From Acanthornis magna (Eukaryota > Chordata > Aves > Passeriformes > Acanthizidae), in assembly GCA_036785705.1 (NCBI GenBank), contig JAWUZG010000332.1, forward strand, positions 4,960,001 through 5,024,000: a stretch of DNA of 64,000 nt, written 5' to 3'. Positions 54,310-64,000 of this stretch are shown here, piece by piece. Positions within the stretch are counted from its first letter, which is position 1, and each line of letters begins with the position of its first letter. Below the pieces are notes generated by a model. That model worked only from the letters and a program-made list of their open reading frames with translations. It searched no databases and had not been told where the DNA came from. A program made the translations under genes and the position numbers.

Positions 54310-56646
54310 TTAAGGAATTAGCTCTGCATCATTTGGAGTTTTCTGCTCTACTAATTTTCAGCCGCTTCCTCATTTGCGTGTCTTTCCCCCCGCATTTTAA
54401 AGGGGCAGCATCCCGGATTGCCGCCACCTCCTGGGGCTCGGGGGGCAGGGCTCGGGTCCTCTTCTCACATCCTCTCTTGGTACAAAGCCGCTCATTTTCC
54501 CCTCTTCTCCAGCAGCCTCTTCATTTCCACGTCGCGTTTCCTTCCCCTGCTGGAATTTTGCACAGCCCCGGGGCCCTCCCACCGCACCTGTGGCATCAGC
54601 CCTGTGCCCAAACCCTTCACTCGGCAAACAGACCCACCCAGCTCCGACTTTGCCCTTCGGTGTTTGCTTTGGAGTCGCACTGAGCTCTGTGAGTGCCGGC
54701 CTGTCGGCTGATGAAAGCTGAATTTCAGCCCTCTGTTGACTGACGGTGCACTTTAGACTTTTTTTGGGGGGAGAACGGGGGTGTGTTTGAGCAGAGGTTT
54801 GCATTCCCCACAGCCAGCTCGCCGTGCCGGGCAGAGGGTGTTGAAAACCCCCTCCTGGCCCAGGAGAGGGGAAACCAGGAGGCATTCCCACCTCCTGCTC
54901 CCTCTCTGTGCCCCCTCAGAGATCAGAACACCCCAGATCCCAGCTGCCACCGGCAGGATGTCCCTGCTCGCAGGACCCGGCTGGTGGGGTGGCATCCAGT
55001 GCCCTCTGGTACCAGCTGCAGCTGCCACGAGCACATCAGCCCTGGCTCCAGCCCCGTGCTGGCTCCAGCCCTAATCCTGCTTTAATGCTCGCTGGAGTGC
55101 GGGCCCGTTCCCAGCTGTGCTGGGGACACTGTCCCAGCGCATTGTGGGGACAGTGGCAGTGCCCAGGGCCTGGCAGAGCTGCCTGGCAGCGGGCAGAGGC
55201 TCCACGCCAGGCAGATGTGCCCAGAGGCTGCGCTGTGACCTTTCCAGCTCTGCTTTTCCCCCACGAGAGCGCTCCGAGGACACAGCATTCCAACAATCCG
55301 TGTCGCTCTTCTTCCCTGCCCGCCCTGCCCGGCGCTGAGCAGCCCATTAGCAGCCACCGGCCGAGCCAGCAAAGGAAATCAATTAAATTTCAAAAAAAAT
55401 TAAGGGAAACCAAGCCAGAAGCCAGGCCTAGACACGGTTGTTATCCCGCATGAGGAGAAGGACCAGAAATTGCTCCCCCCGTCGGCTCGGGGCTTTGCAG
55501 CTCGTTATTGATCGGGCATCGATAGCCTCCAGGCACTGCTGCGATGGGCAGGCACACAAAAATCCCGTCCCAACCCAGCTTCCCGGACATTCCAGGCTCC
55601 TCCAAACGGCAGGAGCGACCCCTGAAAGAAATCCCGCTGAAGAAATTGCCAAAGAAATGCAATCAGCAGCACCGAGCCCTTCTGCTGGTGTGGCCACACG
55701 GGCATGGTTGTTACCAGAACATGCCACCCCCAGCCCTGGCGGCCCCTCTAAAGCCAGAAGATGACTCTGTGCCTCCCCAGACATTTTTGGCTGAGGCACT
55801 GAGGGCTCTTTGGGGAGCATGGAAGCTCCTGGCTGGGTTTGATCCCACACCCGTGTCCCGGGAATCGCCTCCCTCTCACCGTCCCCAAGGGCACCTTGGC
55901 AGCGCTGCCAGCTCCCCCTGCCCCAGTCCGTGTCTCTGCCCCCCTCAGTCCTTCCCAGCCCTGCCCTGCCCTGCCCTGGTGAAGCCCCCTGCACCGGAGC
56001 AGGGGGCAGGAGCTGTCCCTCCTCCCACAGGGACAACAGGAGCGCTTTCCTCACACCCGCAGCTCTCTCCCACCTCCCCCCGCCCGCAGCATCCCTTCCA
56101 ACCCCCCCGTGAGGTTGATTTTCCTAAACCCCCTTGGCCAGGCAGTCCGGGGGGAGCCGCTGTGGATATTCCCACAAACTCTCCTTGGGGCAAAGCCGCA
56201 ATTCCTGTGGCACCCCCACTGTCGGACACGAGTCCTTGTGCCACCCCGCTGCCACCCCCGCTGCCATCTCCGCGCAGGGCACTGTCACCAGGGCTCACAT
56301 CCCAGGGGACAGGGAGAGAGAATTCCCCCGAGGGGACACCCCGCGCTCCCTTTCAGCGGAGCAAACGCTCTTTTATTCCCCACTTAAGGCTCATTTCCAG
56401 GCCATTGTCCCTCTCGTGTGAGCGCTCTGGTCACAGCGGGGGCAGGCGGCTCCCAGCGCTGCCGAAGCAGCGGGAATCGGCTCCAGGCTTTCCCGGTGCC
56501 CGGGTGTGGGCATGGAGCGCTGCTACTCCGCATTGCCTCCCTGGCACCTGCTCCGGCAGCGCCCGGGGGAGCTGGAGCTCGGATCGCCGTCCTGCCGAGT
56601 TTGGAGACCCAGATGTGAGCGGGGGAGCATCCCGTGCCTGTTCCTG
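54310..56646. other. Unique noncoding DNA
   Basis: No repeat family or exon recognised. It includes most of the longest open frame of the window (55544-57049, 501 codons, plus strand), which is Pro/Ser/Arg-rich, has no domain and runs on into a CR1 element, so I reject it as a gene. About 55360-55420 is A-rich (AATTAAATTTC). Confidence 0.5.
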
Positions 56647-57012
56647 CAGGGATGGATCCTCCCAGGACTGGAGCCCCTCTGCTCTGGAGCCAGGCTGGGA
56701 GAGCTGGGGGTGCTCACCTGGAGAAGAGAAGGCTCCAGGGAGACCTCAGAGCCCTTTCCAGGGCCTAAAGGGCTCCAGGAGAGGTGGAGAGGGACTGGGG
56801 ACAGGGGATGGAGTCATAGGACACAGGGAATGGCTTCCCACTGCCAGAGGGCAGGGCTGGATGGGATATTGGGAAGGAATTGTTCCCTGTGAGGGTGGGC
56901 AGGCCCTGGCACAGGTGCCCAGAGAAGCTGTGGCTGCCCCTGGATCCCTGGCAGTGTCCAAGGTCAGGTTGGACATTGTGGTTTGGAGCAGCCTGGGACA
57001 GTGGGAGGTGTC
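56647..57012 (+). mobile_element. CR1 LINE, type 1, 3' region lacking its extreme 3' end, sense
   Basis: About 365 bp, sense, from GGATCCTCCCAGGACTGGAG through GGCAGGGCTGGATGGGATAT to GGGACAGTGGGAGGTGTCCA. Unlike the others it stops about 60-70 bp short of the octamer tail, so the 3' end was deleted. A short insertion or change (GGACATTGTGGTTTGGAGCA) replaces GGACAGGGCTTGGAGCA. Confidence 0.94.
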
Positions 57013-58090
57013 CACATCTCCAGGGTGGCTGGGGACAGACCTGGGGTGACAGGGAAGGAACCCTCGGGGGTGCTGAGGGTTCAGTGCCTCTGGGAGCACC
57101 AGGGTTTGGGGAACATCATTCCCAGCTGGAAGAACAGACATTCTCTTGTATGGAACTCAACAATAAAAGCCGTGGCCTTGAGGAGAGATGAGTGAAGAGA
57201 GATGTGATGAGAGCTCTGCAGAGCCATGCCTTGCACGGGGAAAGTGATTACTGAGTGATTATTCACGACTTCTCATTATGTACGGGCAAAATGAAATTAT
57301 CCTGCAACTCATTGAAGGCAAACAAAGGGAAGAACCTTCCCCTGTGGTGCATTGTCACGCGGAGGAGCTCATGGAAAGCCAGGGAGAGCAGCCCTGCCCA
57401 CAGCTCTCAACCATCAGCACGGCAAACCTGGCACAGGCACAGGGGCAGCACCCCAATTAGTCCTGTCCTCGTTAATCACTCACTCCCGGCCAGAGGAACC
57501 TCTGCTCCCCGTCCAGCCCTTCCCCAGCTCGCTGATGTGATTATCCCTGCACGAGTGGGTCGGGAAGGATGCAACAGAAACCCAAGGGAGCGGGACGTGG
57601 CTGGGAGCAGCTCTCAGGATCACCCAAGTGACAGCGATCAAGATGTCAAGTGACAAACGCCTGACTGTGCAACTCAGCAGCCCGAGCTGTCACCGGGGCA
57701 GCGAGCAGCTGCCTGGAGGGGGCACTGGGATCACATTCCCCGAGGGAAAACGGGCACGGAGGAGCTTCCAGCAGGTGGGAGGTGAGAGGGTGGGCTCCTC
57801 GGTCAGGTGCCACTGGAATGAGGAACTGGGACGAGGGGATGGAGCTGGAAAAGTGGGCAGCGAGGAGCAGCACGTTCCCAGGAGGAGCAGCAGCGAGGGA
57901 TCAGAGTTAAGTGACACAAGAGATGAGAAAGGACAGGATTGAGAAGGCATCTAGGAGGGAATGAGGAATCCAAAGAGGCAGGAGCAGCTGGAGGCAGAGG
58001 TGCCATTGTTGGCGTCAGGAAAACAGAGCTGGGTCAGAGAGGGTCCCTGAGCCTTCACCCGACCGTGCGTGCCAAGGAATCTGCAGCCTG
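57013..58090. other. Unique noncoding DNA
   Basis: No repeat family or exon recognised. About 57245-57330 is AT-richer (GATTACTGAGTGATTATTCA). Confidence 0.45.
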
Positions 58091-58264
58091 CTGTCCAGGA
58101 GTGTCCCCTCAGCTGTCCAGGAGTGTCCCCTCAGCTGTCCAGGAACGTCCCCTCAGCTGTCCAGGAGCGTCCCCTCAGCTTTCCAGGAGTGTCCTCAGCT
58201 TTCCAGGAGCCTTCCCTCACCTTTCCAGGAGCCTTCCCTCAGCTTTCCAGGAGTGTTCCCTCAG
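58091..58264. repeat. 22-bp minisatellite, eight copies
   Basis: Eight copies of CTGTCCAGGAGTGTCCCCTC-AG. The first four are CTGTCC-type and the last four CTTTCC-type; copy five is 20 bp. The two variant blocks imply two rounds of local expansion. Confidence 0.95.
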
Positions 58265-59891
58265 TCCTGCGGGCTGAGGAGGCAGCACCAGGACCTCTCT
58301 GCAGGGTGAAAATCAAGCTCCGCATTTCTGAGGGAAAAGTGGAATCTCCAGGTCCTTTGCCCACCCACACTGCTTGTGGTTTGGGGGTAGAATCTGGAGA
58401 TGGACAGCCCCAAAGAGATGTGGAAATGGGGCAGGAGATTGCTGCTAGTTTGGAGCCAGCCTGGACTCTGTTGTGGTGCCTGGTGTCTTCAGGTAAATCT
58501 AAATTATTTTGCCTTTTCAAGTTAAAAAACATTTAAAAGTCAATATTTTTGGTGCTATGAGCAGCATGGGAAACCTCGTGCTGAGCAGCTTCCTAAATTC
58601 CTTTAGTGCAGGTGATTTTCCAAGGATTCAATCTGACTTCTTTCACTTAGGATTTGAAGAGGGAGTTGGCCTTTAGTTGCATTTGAAAACTTTTCATGGA
58701 TTGATTAAGGATGGATTGATTAATTTGGGTAAATCTTTCAACAATCTGGGTGCCCTGATCGATGTCACCTTGCCAAAGTGCACAGGGTCCATGGGAAGAA
58801 GCAAATCCCTGATGTCCCCAAGGATGTCCCCAAGGCCCCTGGGGACAGCTCAGGGCTCCCAAGACCAACAAGGTTTTCCATGGGGGGATCTTCCCTGCGG
58901 GTGGTGGGGTCAAGAGGCCACAGCCTGTGCTGAAAACCAAACCTCAACAATCCCAGAGAACATGAAAGGCAGGATTTGTCCTCCCAGAGCTGCCACGGCA
59001 GGGATTTGGTTCCCTTCAGCGAGTGACGCTGTAGCAAAGTGACATTCCCGATATTTCCATGCTTTCACGGCGTGAGAGCTTTCCCAGCTCATTTCCCTGC
59101 CCAGCTGCATGGCCACAGCAGCAGCAAACTGCTCTGGTAAGGTTACAAATTGAAATCCCTGTGCTGGGGCCTGGTTTTCCTCAGCAGAATGTGATCCCAG
59201 AGAGGTTCACTGGTGAATGTGTAATGGGAAACTGCGGGATGGAGGGGCGGGATGGAGGAGGCTGCGGATTCTGGGCAGCTTATCTGAGCTCCTATCAGTG
59301 CATCGCTGCAGTCCTGCAGCTCTTGAGGTGCCAGAGGGACTCTCCAGGGCTGAATCTCCAGCAGTATTGGGATTCTGGAGTCTGCAGATGAGGAGGACAC
59401 TTGATACAATAATAGGGAATGGGGGAAGGGGAGTGTCCGATGAAACTGTGGCATCTCCAGGTGAGTGCAGCGTGCTCAGCTCAGCAGAATTGCAGGCGAT
59501 GCACCCAGCCTGGAGCTGCTGGCTGGGCTGGATCCAGCAGCAATTCCACATGGCAGGACACTGGATCCCAAGGCCCTGAAAGGACAAGCACCTTCCCGTG
59601 GTGGAACATTCCCCCAGCACATCCCCGGCCAGCTCCCAGCAGAGCAGGAATCATGGGGACAAGGACCAGCCCTGGAGCCCGGCAGCACCCCCTGGAGATG
59701 GCAAACATTGCTCAGGAATCAATACCCAATCACCTCGTTTGGGTCTCATTTGAATGTAAGCTTGGCAGGTGACAGGAATTCCTGGAATAATGAGGAATAA
59801 CAAAGGGCTGCTTTCAGCTCAGAGCTGCCCTGAGCTGACTGGCACAGCAGGTCAGGAGGAAAAGGGATGCTACAGCCATCTGGAAACATCA
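58265..59891. other. Unique noncoding DNA
   Basis: No repeat family or exon recognised. AT-richer sequence near 58490-58750 has no repeat match. Confidence 0.45.
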
Positions 59892-60108
59892 GGAATCTCA
59901 GAATCATGGAATGGGTTGGGTTGGAAGTGACCTCAAAGCCCAACCAATTCCACCGCTGCCATGGGCAGGGACACCTCCCACTGTCCCAGGCTGCTCCAAG
60001 CCCTGTCCAACCTGGCCTTGGACACTGCCAGGGATCCAGGGGCAGCCACAGTTTCTCCAGGCACCTGTGCCAGGGCCTCTTCTCCCTCACTGGGAGGGAT
60101 TCTTTCCA
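59892..60108 (-). mobile_element. CR1 LINE, type 1, 3' fragment, antisense
   Basis: About 215 bp in antisense: tail GAATCTCAGAATCATGGAAT, body GGGTTGGGTTGGAAGTGACC, TCCACCGCTGCCATGGGCAG, ending in the CR1 region TCCCTCACTGGGAGGGATTC. Confidence 0.94.
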
Positions 60109-60549
60109 ACCCAATCCATGGCCATGACACAGCAGCTGATGGCCCTGCTCAGCTGAGGGTCCCTCCCCTAAAAGCAGCCGCAGCTCTGGGGTTGGAAGTC
60201 CTCCCTTCCTGCTCCAGGATCCACTTCCTCTCAGGGATGTCATTCCAAACCAGCACAGGCCCTGCTGCTTCACTTGCGGAATTGGACAATGGAAATAAGG
60301 CTGTAGATAAATTTGGCAATGTGGATGGGTTTCAGTGGCCATGTGAGCTCGGAGGGAATTCCAGCACCTCCTACAGGTGTAGGACAGGGCCCCGGGAAGA
60401 TTCCAAACACATTTCCCTGCATCACTCTCAAGAAACAGCAATCCCAGATCTTCCCAAACAGTAGCATTTGCTGCAGGAGCCCCAGCTCTGGAAAAACATC
60501 CTCAGTGTGCAGTGGGTGGGAGAAGGGTTTGGTAGAACCACTTAATCAG
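60109..60549. other. Unique noncoding DNA
   Basis: Nothing recognised between two CR1 fragments. Confidence 0.45.
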
Positions 60550-60607
60550 TGTGGTGGAGATGATCTTTCAGGTCCCTTCCAACCCAAAGCATTCCATGAT
60601 TTTATGA
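60550..60607 (+). mobile_element. CR1 LINE, minimal 3' tail fragment, sense
   Basis: Only about 58 bp: GATGATCTTTCAGGTCCCTT, CCAACCCAAAGCATTCCATG, and tail ATTTTATG. One of the shortest CR1 insertions here. Confidence 0.85.
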
Positions 60608-61479
60608 GTTTCCAGGCAAAGTAACAGCAGGGAAATCCTTGCTTCCTTCCACTGATGGAGGCACACAGGGCACAGCATTCCCAGCTGTCCTGCCCTGGGC
60701 TCTCCGACACCCCACAGAGGGATGGGATTGGCTCCAGCAGCCCTTCCCTCCCTGGTCACCTCCAGCCCCACCAGATCCTTCAGCATCAGGGAGTGATCCT
60801 TGAGCTCCCAAAGGAAAAGTCTTGGCCTGCATGGAGCAGCAAAGCCCTGGAATGTGTCTGAGGCTGATGGAAGTTTTCAGGTCTCCTTCCCAGCAGTGGG
60901 AATTACCCAGCACCTGGAGAGCCCAAAGACATGAAAGGCTGTCAGGAAAACCAGAGTGGTAGGATAACCCCAAATCCTTTCCCATTCCAGCCATCTGAAG
61001 GTCTGATTTCACCCTGGAATTCACACATCTCCTAAAAATCCCTTGAGAAGGGGCACATGTAAGAGGATTTTTGGGGATGAGAACTCTATGTCCGACCTCC
61101 TCAAGGAGCTGGGAGGTAACTGGTGCTGAGTGCCTGGGACCTGGGAAGCGCTGGCAGCTCAGGGATGCTCCACAGTTCAGTGCTTCTGGAGCCATCCCTC
61201 CCAGTGCTGCTGCAATTATCCCGTTGTTTAGGTGTCCCTGAGGAACGAGAGAACCTCATTATCTGCCGAGCCGGGGATTTGGATGTGCAGGGCATGTCAA
61301 GGAGGATTTTGGATGTGGAGCCCCATGAGCTGAGAGCTATCCATGCATCCCCTGATCCCTGCAGCTCCCCACTGCCCCTCGCTAAGGCAGCAGGAACAAA
61401 TCCAAGGCAAAGCAGAGCAGAGGAGAAGGCTCTGGAGGGGTTAACGTGCTCTCGAGCATGGTTCAGTGAAATTGTCAAA
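60608..61479. other. Unique noncoding DNA
   Basis: No repeat family or exon recognised. Confidence 0.45.
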
Positions 61480-61620
61480 AAATCCCTTCTGACAAATTGC
61501 CTCAGAAGAGAGGAAAGAATCCAAAGAGCCGAGCGCATGGTAATGATTTCTGAAAAGTTCCCCGGCACCAAAATGGCCAAATACCATTAGCAAAGCAAAT
61601 TGTGTTTTGTGCACATAATT
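61480..61620. promoter_or_regulatory. AT-richer block, candidate conserved element
   Basis: Repeat-free sequence with ACCAAAATGGCCAAATACC, CATTAGCAAAGCAAATTGTG and TGTGCACATAATTCACACC. It lies just upstream of a CpG-rich block and of a perfect 15-bp palindrome. Function is inferred from texture. Confidence 0.3.
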
Positions 61621-62120
61621 CACACCAGAACACGGCGCTGAGGCAGCCCCGCTGCCCGTTATTAACGGGACGAGAAGCCAAGTCAGCCAGAAAGCTCAGC
61701 CTGAGCCGGGCGGGGATGGGCTCGGCTCCGGGAGGAGAGGGGAGGGGAGGGCAGCCCCAGCCGCATCCCTGTGCGACACACGGCATCGGGAACGCTGCGG
61801 GACCTTCAGCTGGGCTGAGCACACAAACCTCAGCTCCGCCCGAAGCACCTCCGCGTCCTCCTCCGGAGCCACCCGGCCTCCCTCGCTCCTCTCCTCGGCT
61901 TGGGAGCGCCTCTTCAAAGCTCGCAGGACATCGCCTTCCCAACGCTCATTTTCTCAGTCTTTTTGATCCCCCACGGAGCCCGGGGCTGCCTCTTTGCATG
62001 TCCCGAGCCGGCCGAGCCCGACGGAGCCCTGCTCCACCCCAAAGCTCCTTCCCAGGCGCTGCCGGGGGATCCAGGACCTGCCGAGCGCCCCCGGACACTT
62101 TGACTCCCGATGCTCATGGA
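61620..62120. promoter_or_regulatory. CpG-rich block
   Basis: High CpG density (GAGCCGGGCGGGGATGGGCT, AACGCTGCGGGACC, CCTCCGCGTCCTCCTCCGGA, GAGCCGGCCGAGCCCGACGG). The perfect palindrome CCCGTTATTAACGGG lies at its edge (61655-61669). The 184-codon open frame at 61602-62156 shows no domain. Confidence 0.45.
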
Positions 62121-63607
62121 ATAACATCCCCCGTCCTTCTCCAGACCTGGCTCTGACACATTCCGGGCGTGTCCGGCCCCCCAGGAAAAACAGCATTCAG
62201 ATGAAGTTTGGAGCGGGGCTTTGGGGCAGCCATTCAAATATTCCCTGCGTTGTGGTGACGCTCTGGGAATGCTCGGGAATGGGAGCTGCTCGTTGGACAC
62301 GTGCTGGAGGTGCTCTTGGATGGAAACCAAGGCGCTGCCCGCTTTTCCAAGCCGTCCCCCATGCAAATCCCGCTTTGGGGATGAAATAAAAAGCAATATC
62401 CACGGCTCCACAGATCCTGGGATTTGTGGCAGGGCTGGTGGCTCGCAGGAGGCACAGCCCAGCTAAACCCCCCGGGCTGTGGGTCAGGGAGGGCTGGTCC
62501 CGCTGCTCCTCTCCCAGTGCCGGCGCTGCCATCCCGACACATCAGGGCACGGAGCTGTCGTGCCAGCTGTGCCAGGACGCCAGCCCAAAGGGCAGGGAGG
62601 AGCCCGGGCTGGGCAGCCAGGCTGGAATTCCGTCATGGAAAGGCTCTGGAATTCATTAGCTGTGCCCCAGGCCAGGCAGGATTGTAATAAACACCTTCTT
62701 TGAGTCCTGTAGGTAGAAGTTACATGAAAATTACCTACTTGAAAAGCGCATTAGCATTTCAAAGGCAGACATTAGGAGACAGCCGAGCGCGATGACTGCG
62801 CACTGGCAGCGCTCTGCTTTGCCTCTTTATTGCACTCTGACGCTTTTCATCTCACCCCGACGTGTCGTTCTCAGCTGGATGGGCCACAGGGCTGCGTCCC
62901 GGAGCTCCCGAACCACTCCCCGGCCTTCCCCTGTTGGATCGGGAAGAAATGACTCCAGCAGGTCCTGGTGCTCCTCATTATTCGCCCTCAAAGGAACGGT
63001 GGAGGAGGCTCCTCCAGAAGGTTCTGCGGCGGCAGAGGTCGAGCTAAGGTTATATTCCCGGGTCCGGGTGATTAAAAAGCCCTACTCTGCCCCAGTGCCC
63101 CGAGTGTCCCTCTGCGCTCCCGGCGCTCTGATCTCCAAAGCTCCCGCCAGCAGCGGGAGCGCAGCAGAGGACAGAGATCGGGGACAAGAAAAGGCCTTTG
63201 CAGCAAGGAGCCGAGCAAACAGAGCTGGCTAAAAGCCAGCTGAGGATGACCCGGGAATGGGTTTCCCCTCTTAAGTGGTGAGGAAGAGCCAGGGACATCA
63301 AACGGAATGATGGAGCAGCAGGACTAACCACGGAAAACCCTTTCCTGTGGGCTGTCCTGAGGTGTGGCACTGACAGCACTTTGTGGCCCTGCACAGGTGA
63401 GCCCAGAAGGTGATTCCCTAAATCACCAGCACGCAGATCCAGCAGGGAATGGAACACGAAGGAACAGATGGGATCCGTGGCTTTCAACAGGAGCTTCCTT
63501 GTCGCTGCTGGAGGCTACAATCAGGGAAGCTGTAACTGCTGCCTGGCCCTGTTGATAAAACAAACCATTCCCTGGCACTCCCTGGCTCCAGCTGGTGTCC
63601 AAGCCGA
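62121..63607. other. Unique noncoding DNA
   Basis: No repeat family or exon recognised. At 62640-62790 there is an AT-richer patch with GATTGTAATAAACACC and a 7-bp inverted repeat GTAGGTA...TACCTAC (about 62709-62738), a weak conserved-element candidate. Confidence 0.4.
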
Positions 63608-63757
63608 GAGCAGGATGCACCCTGGCTGTTCCCAGAGCAGGATGCACCCCGGCTGTTCCCGGAGCAGGATGCACCCTGGCTGTCCTGGGAGCAGAATGCA
63701 CCCTGGCTGTTCCCAGAGCAGGATGCACCCCAGCTGTTCCCAGAGCAGGATCCCAGG
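63608..63757. repeat. 27-bp minisatellite, five copies plus a partial
   Basis: Five 27-bp copies of GAGCAGGATGCACCCTGGCT-GTTCCCA start at 63608, 63635, 63662, 63689 and 63716, followed by a cut-off sixth. Because 27 is nine codons, each frame repeats a nine-residue motif on both strands, which looks protein-like but is only the repeat. Confidence 0.95.
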
Positions 63758-64000
63758 CAGAGATGGAGGTGCAGATGGGAGGTGCTGAGCCCTGCCGAGA
63801 TTAGGGCAGGGTGTCTTACACAGCAGAAAACAATGCCCAGAGATCTTGGATCAACTCTACACTCAGGAATAACCTCCGAGGCTCCCAGGGAATGTGGAGC
63901 CTTTGTGCCTCCCGCTCACGGGGAAGGCTCTGAGCCTCACTTTGTGTGGAGATGCCACATGCAGGTCACCCGAGCTTCCTCTGGAGCCGAGTGTGTAACG
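63758..64000. other. Unique noncoding DNA
   Basis: Nothing recognised to the end of the window. Confidence 0.4.

Noticed and set aside
55544..57049. 501-codon open frame, plus strand, the longest in the window
   Set aside because: Low-complexity Pro/Ser/Arg-rich sequence, no domain, competing open frames on both strands, and its last third is CR1 3' sequence. The length is explained by low stop frequency in GC-rich DNA.

Overview
This window reads as nuclear DNA of a bird, most likely a songbird, and I can support no protein-coding gene, tRNA, rRNA or CRISPR array in it. The identification rests on about twenty pieces of the CR1 LINE (chicken repeat 1, the main retrotransposon of birds), several matching the CR1 3' end as I know it from passerines, plus one solo long terminal repeat (LTR) of an avian endogenous retrovirus. 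The DNA is GC-rich with many short GC-rich tandem repeats and CpG-rich blocks, which would suit a microchromosome or other gene-dense avian region; that is inference. The many open frames are the accidental result of low stop-codon density in GC-rich DNA and of tandem repeats. None has a domain, a splice-consistent exon structure or protein-like composition.

Layout. 1-4.85 kb: unique DNA with an AT-richer block at 1.6-2.05 kb. 4.85-14.9 kb: three CR1 copies of one 3'-end type (type 2), two of the common type (type 1, one with a strongly expanded octamer tail), one old CR1, a decayed reverse-transcriptase remnant on the minus strand (10.0-10.6 kb) and the solo LTR (10.8-11.35 kb). 15-19.8 kb: unique DNA and a 500-bp pyrimidine-rich minisatellite. 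19.8-24 kb: two direct type 1 CR1 copies. 24.3-25.6 kb: a diverged local duplication flanking a CpG-rich block. 26-29.9 kb: mostly unique, with the best conserved-element candidate at 27.77-28.06 kb. 30.1-36.5 kb: an old CR1 with a younger copy beside or inside it, an inverted partner, a CpG-rich block at 32 kb and two further CR1 copies. 37.3-38.4 kb: CpG-rich block with an AT-rich core, then a 142-bp tandem duplication. 40-44 kb: several minisatellites. 44.7-50 kb: four CR1 copies, two of them a closely matched inverted pair. 51.7-54.3 kb: a CR1 reverse-transcriptase remnant, then a CpG-rich / purine-rich / AT-rich / CpG-rich succession that looks like the most regulatory part of the window. 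56.6-64 kb: three CR1 pieces, two minisatellites and a CpG-rich block at 61.6-62.1 kb next to a perfect palindrome.

How it fits together: probably intergenic or intronic DNA shaped by CR1 insertion and minisatellite growth, with scattered repeat-free, AT-richer islands and CpG-rich blocks as candidate regulatory DNA. I found no novel multi-gene system. The more interesting observations are neighbouring CR1 copies that share private variants in inverted orientation, the higher-order octamer array on a CR1 tail, and a few compact candidate regulatory sites. Percent identities, conservation and CpG statements are by eye and need computation.
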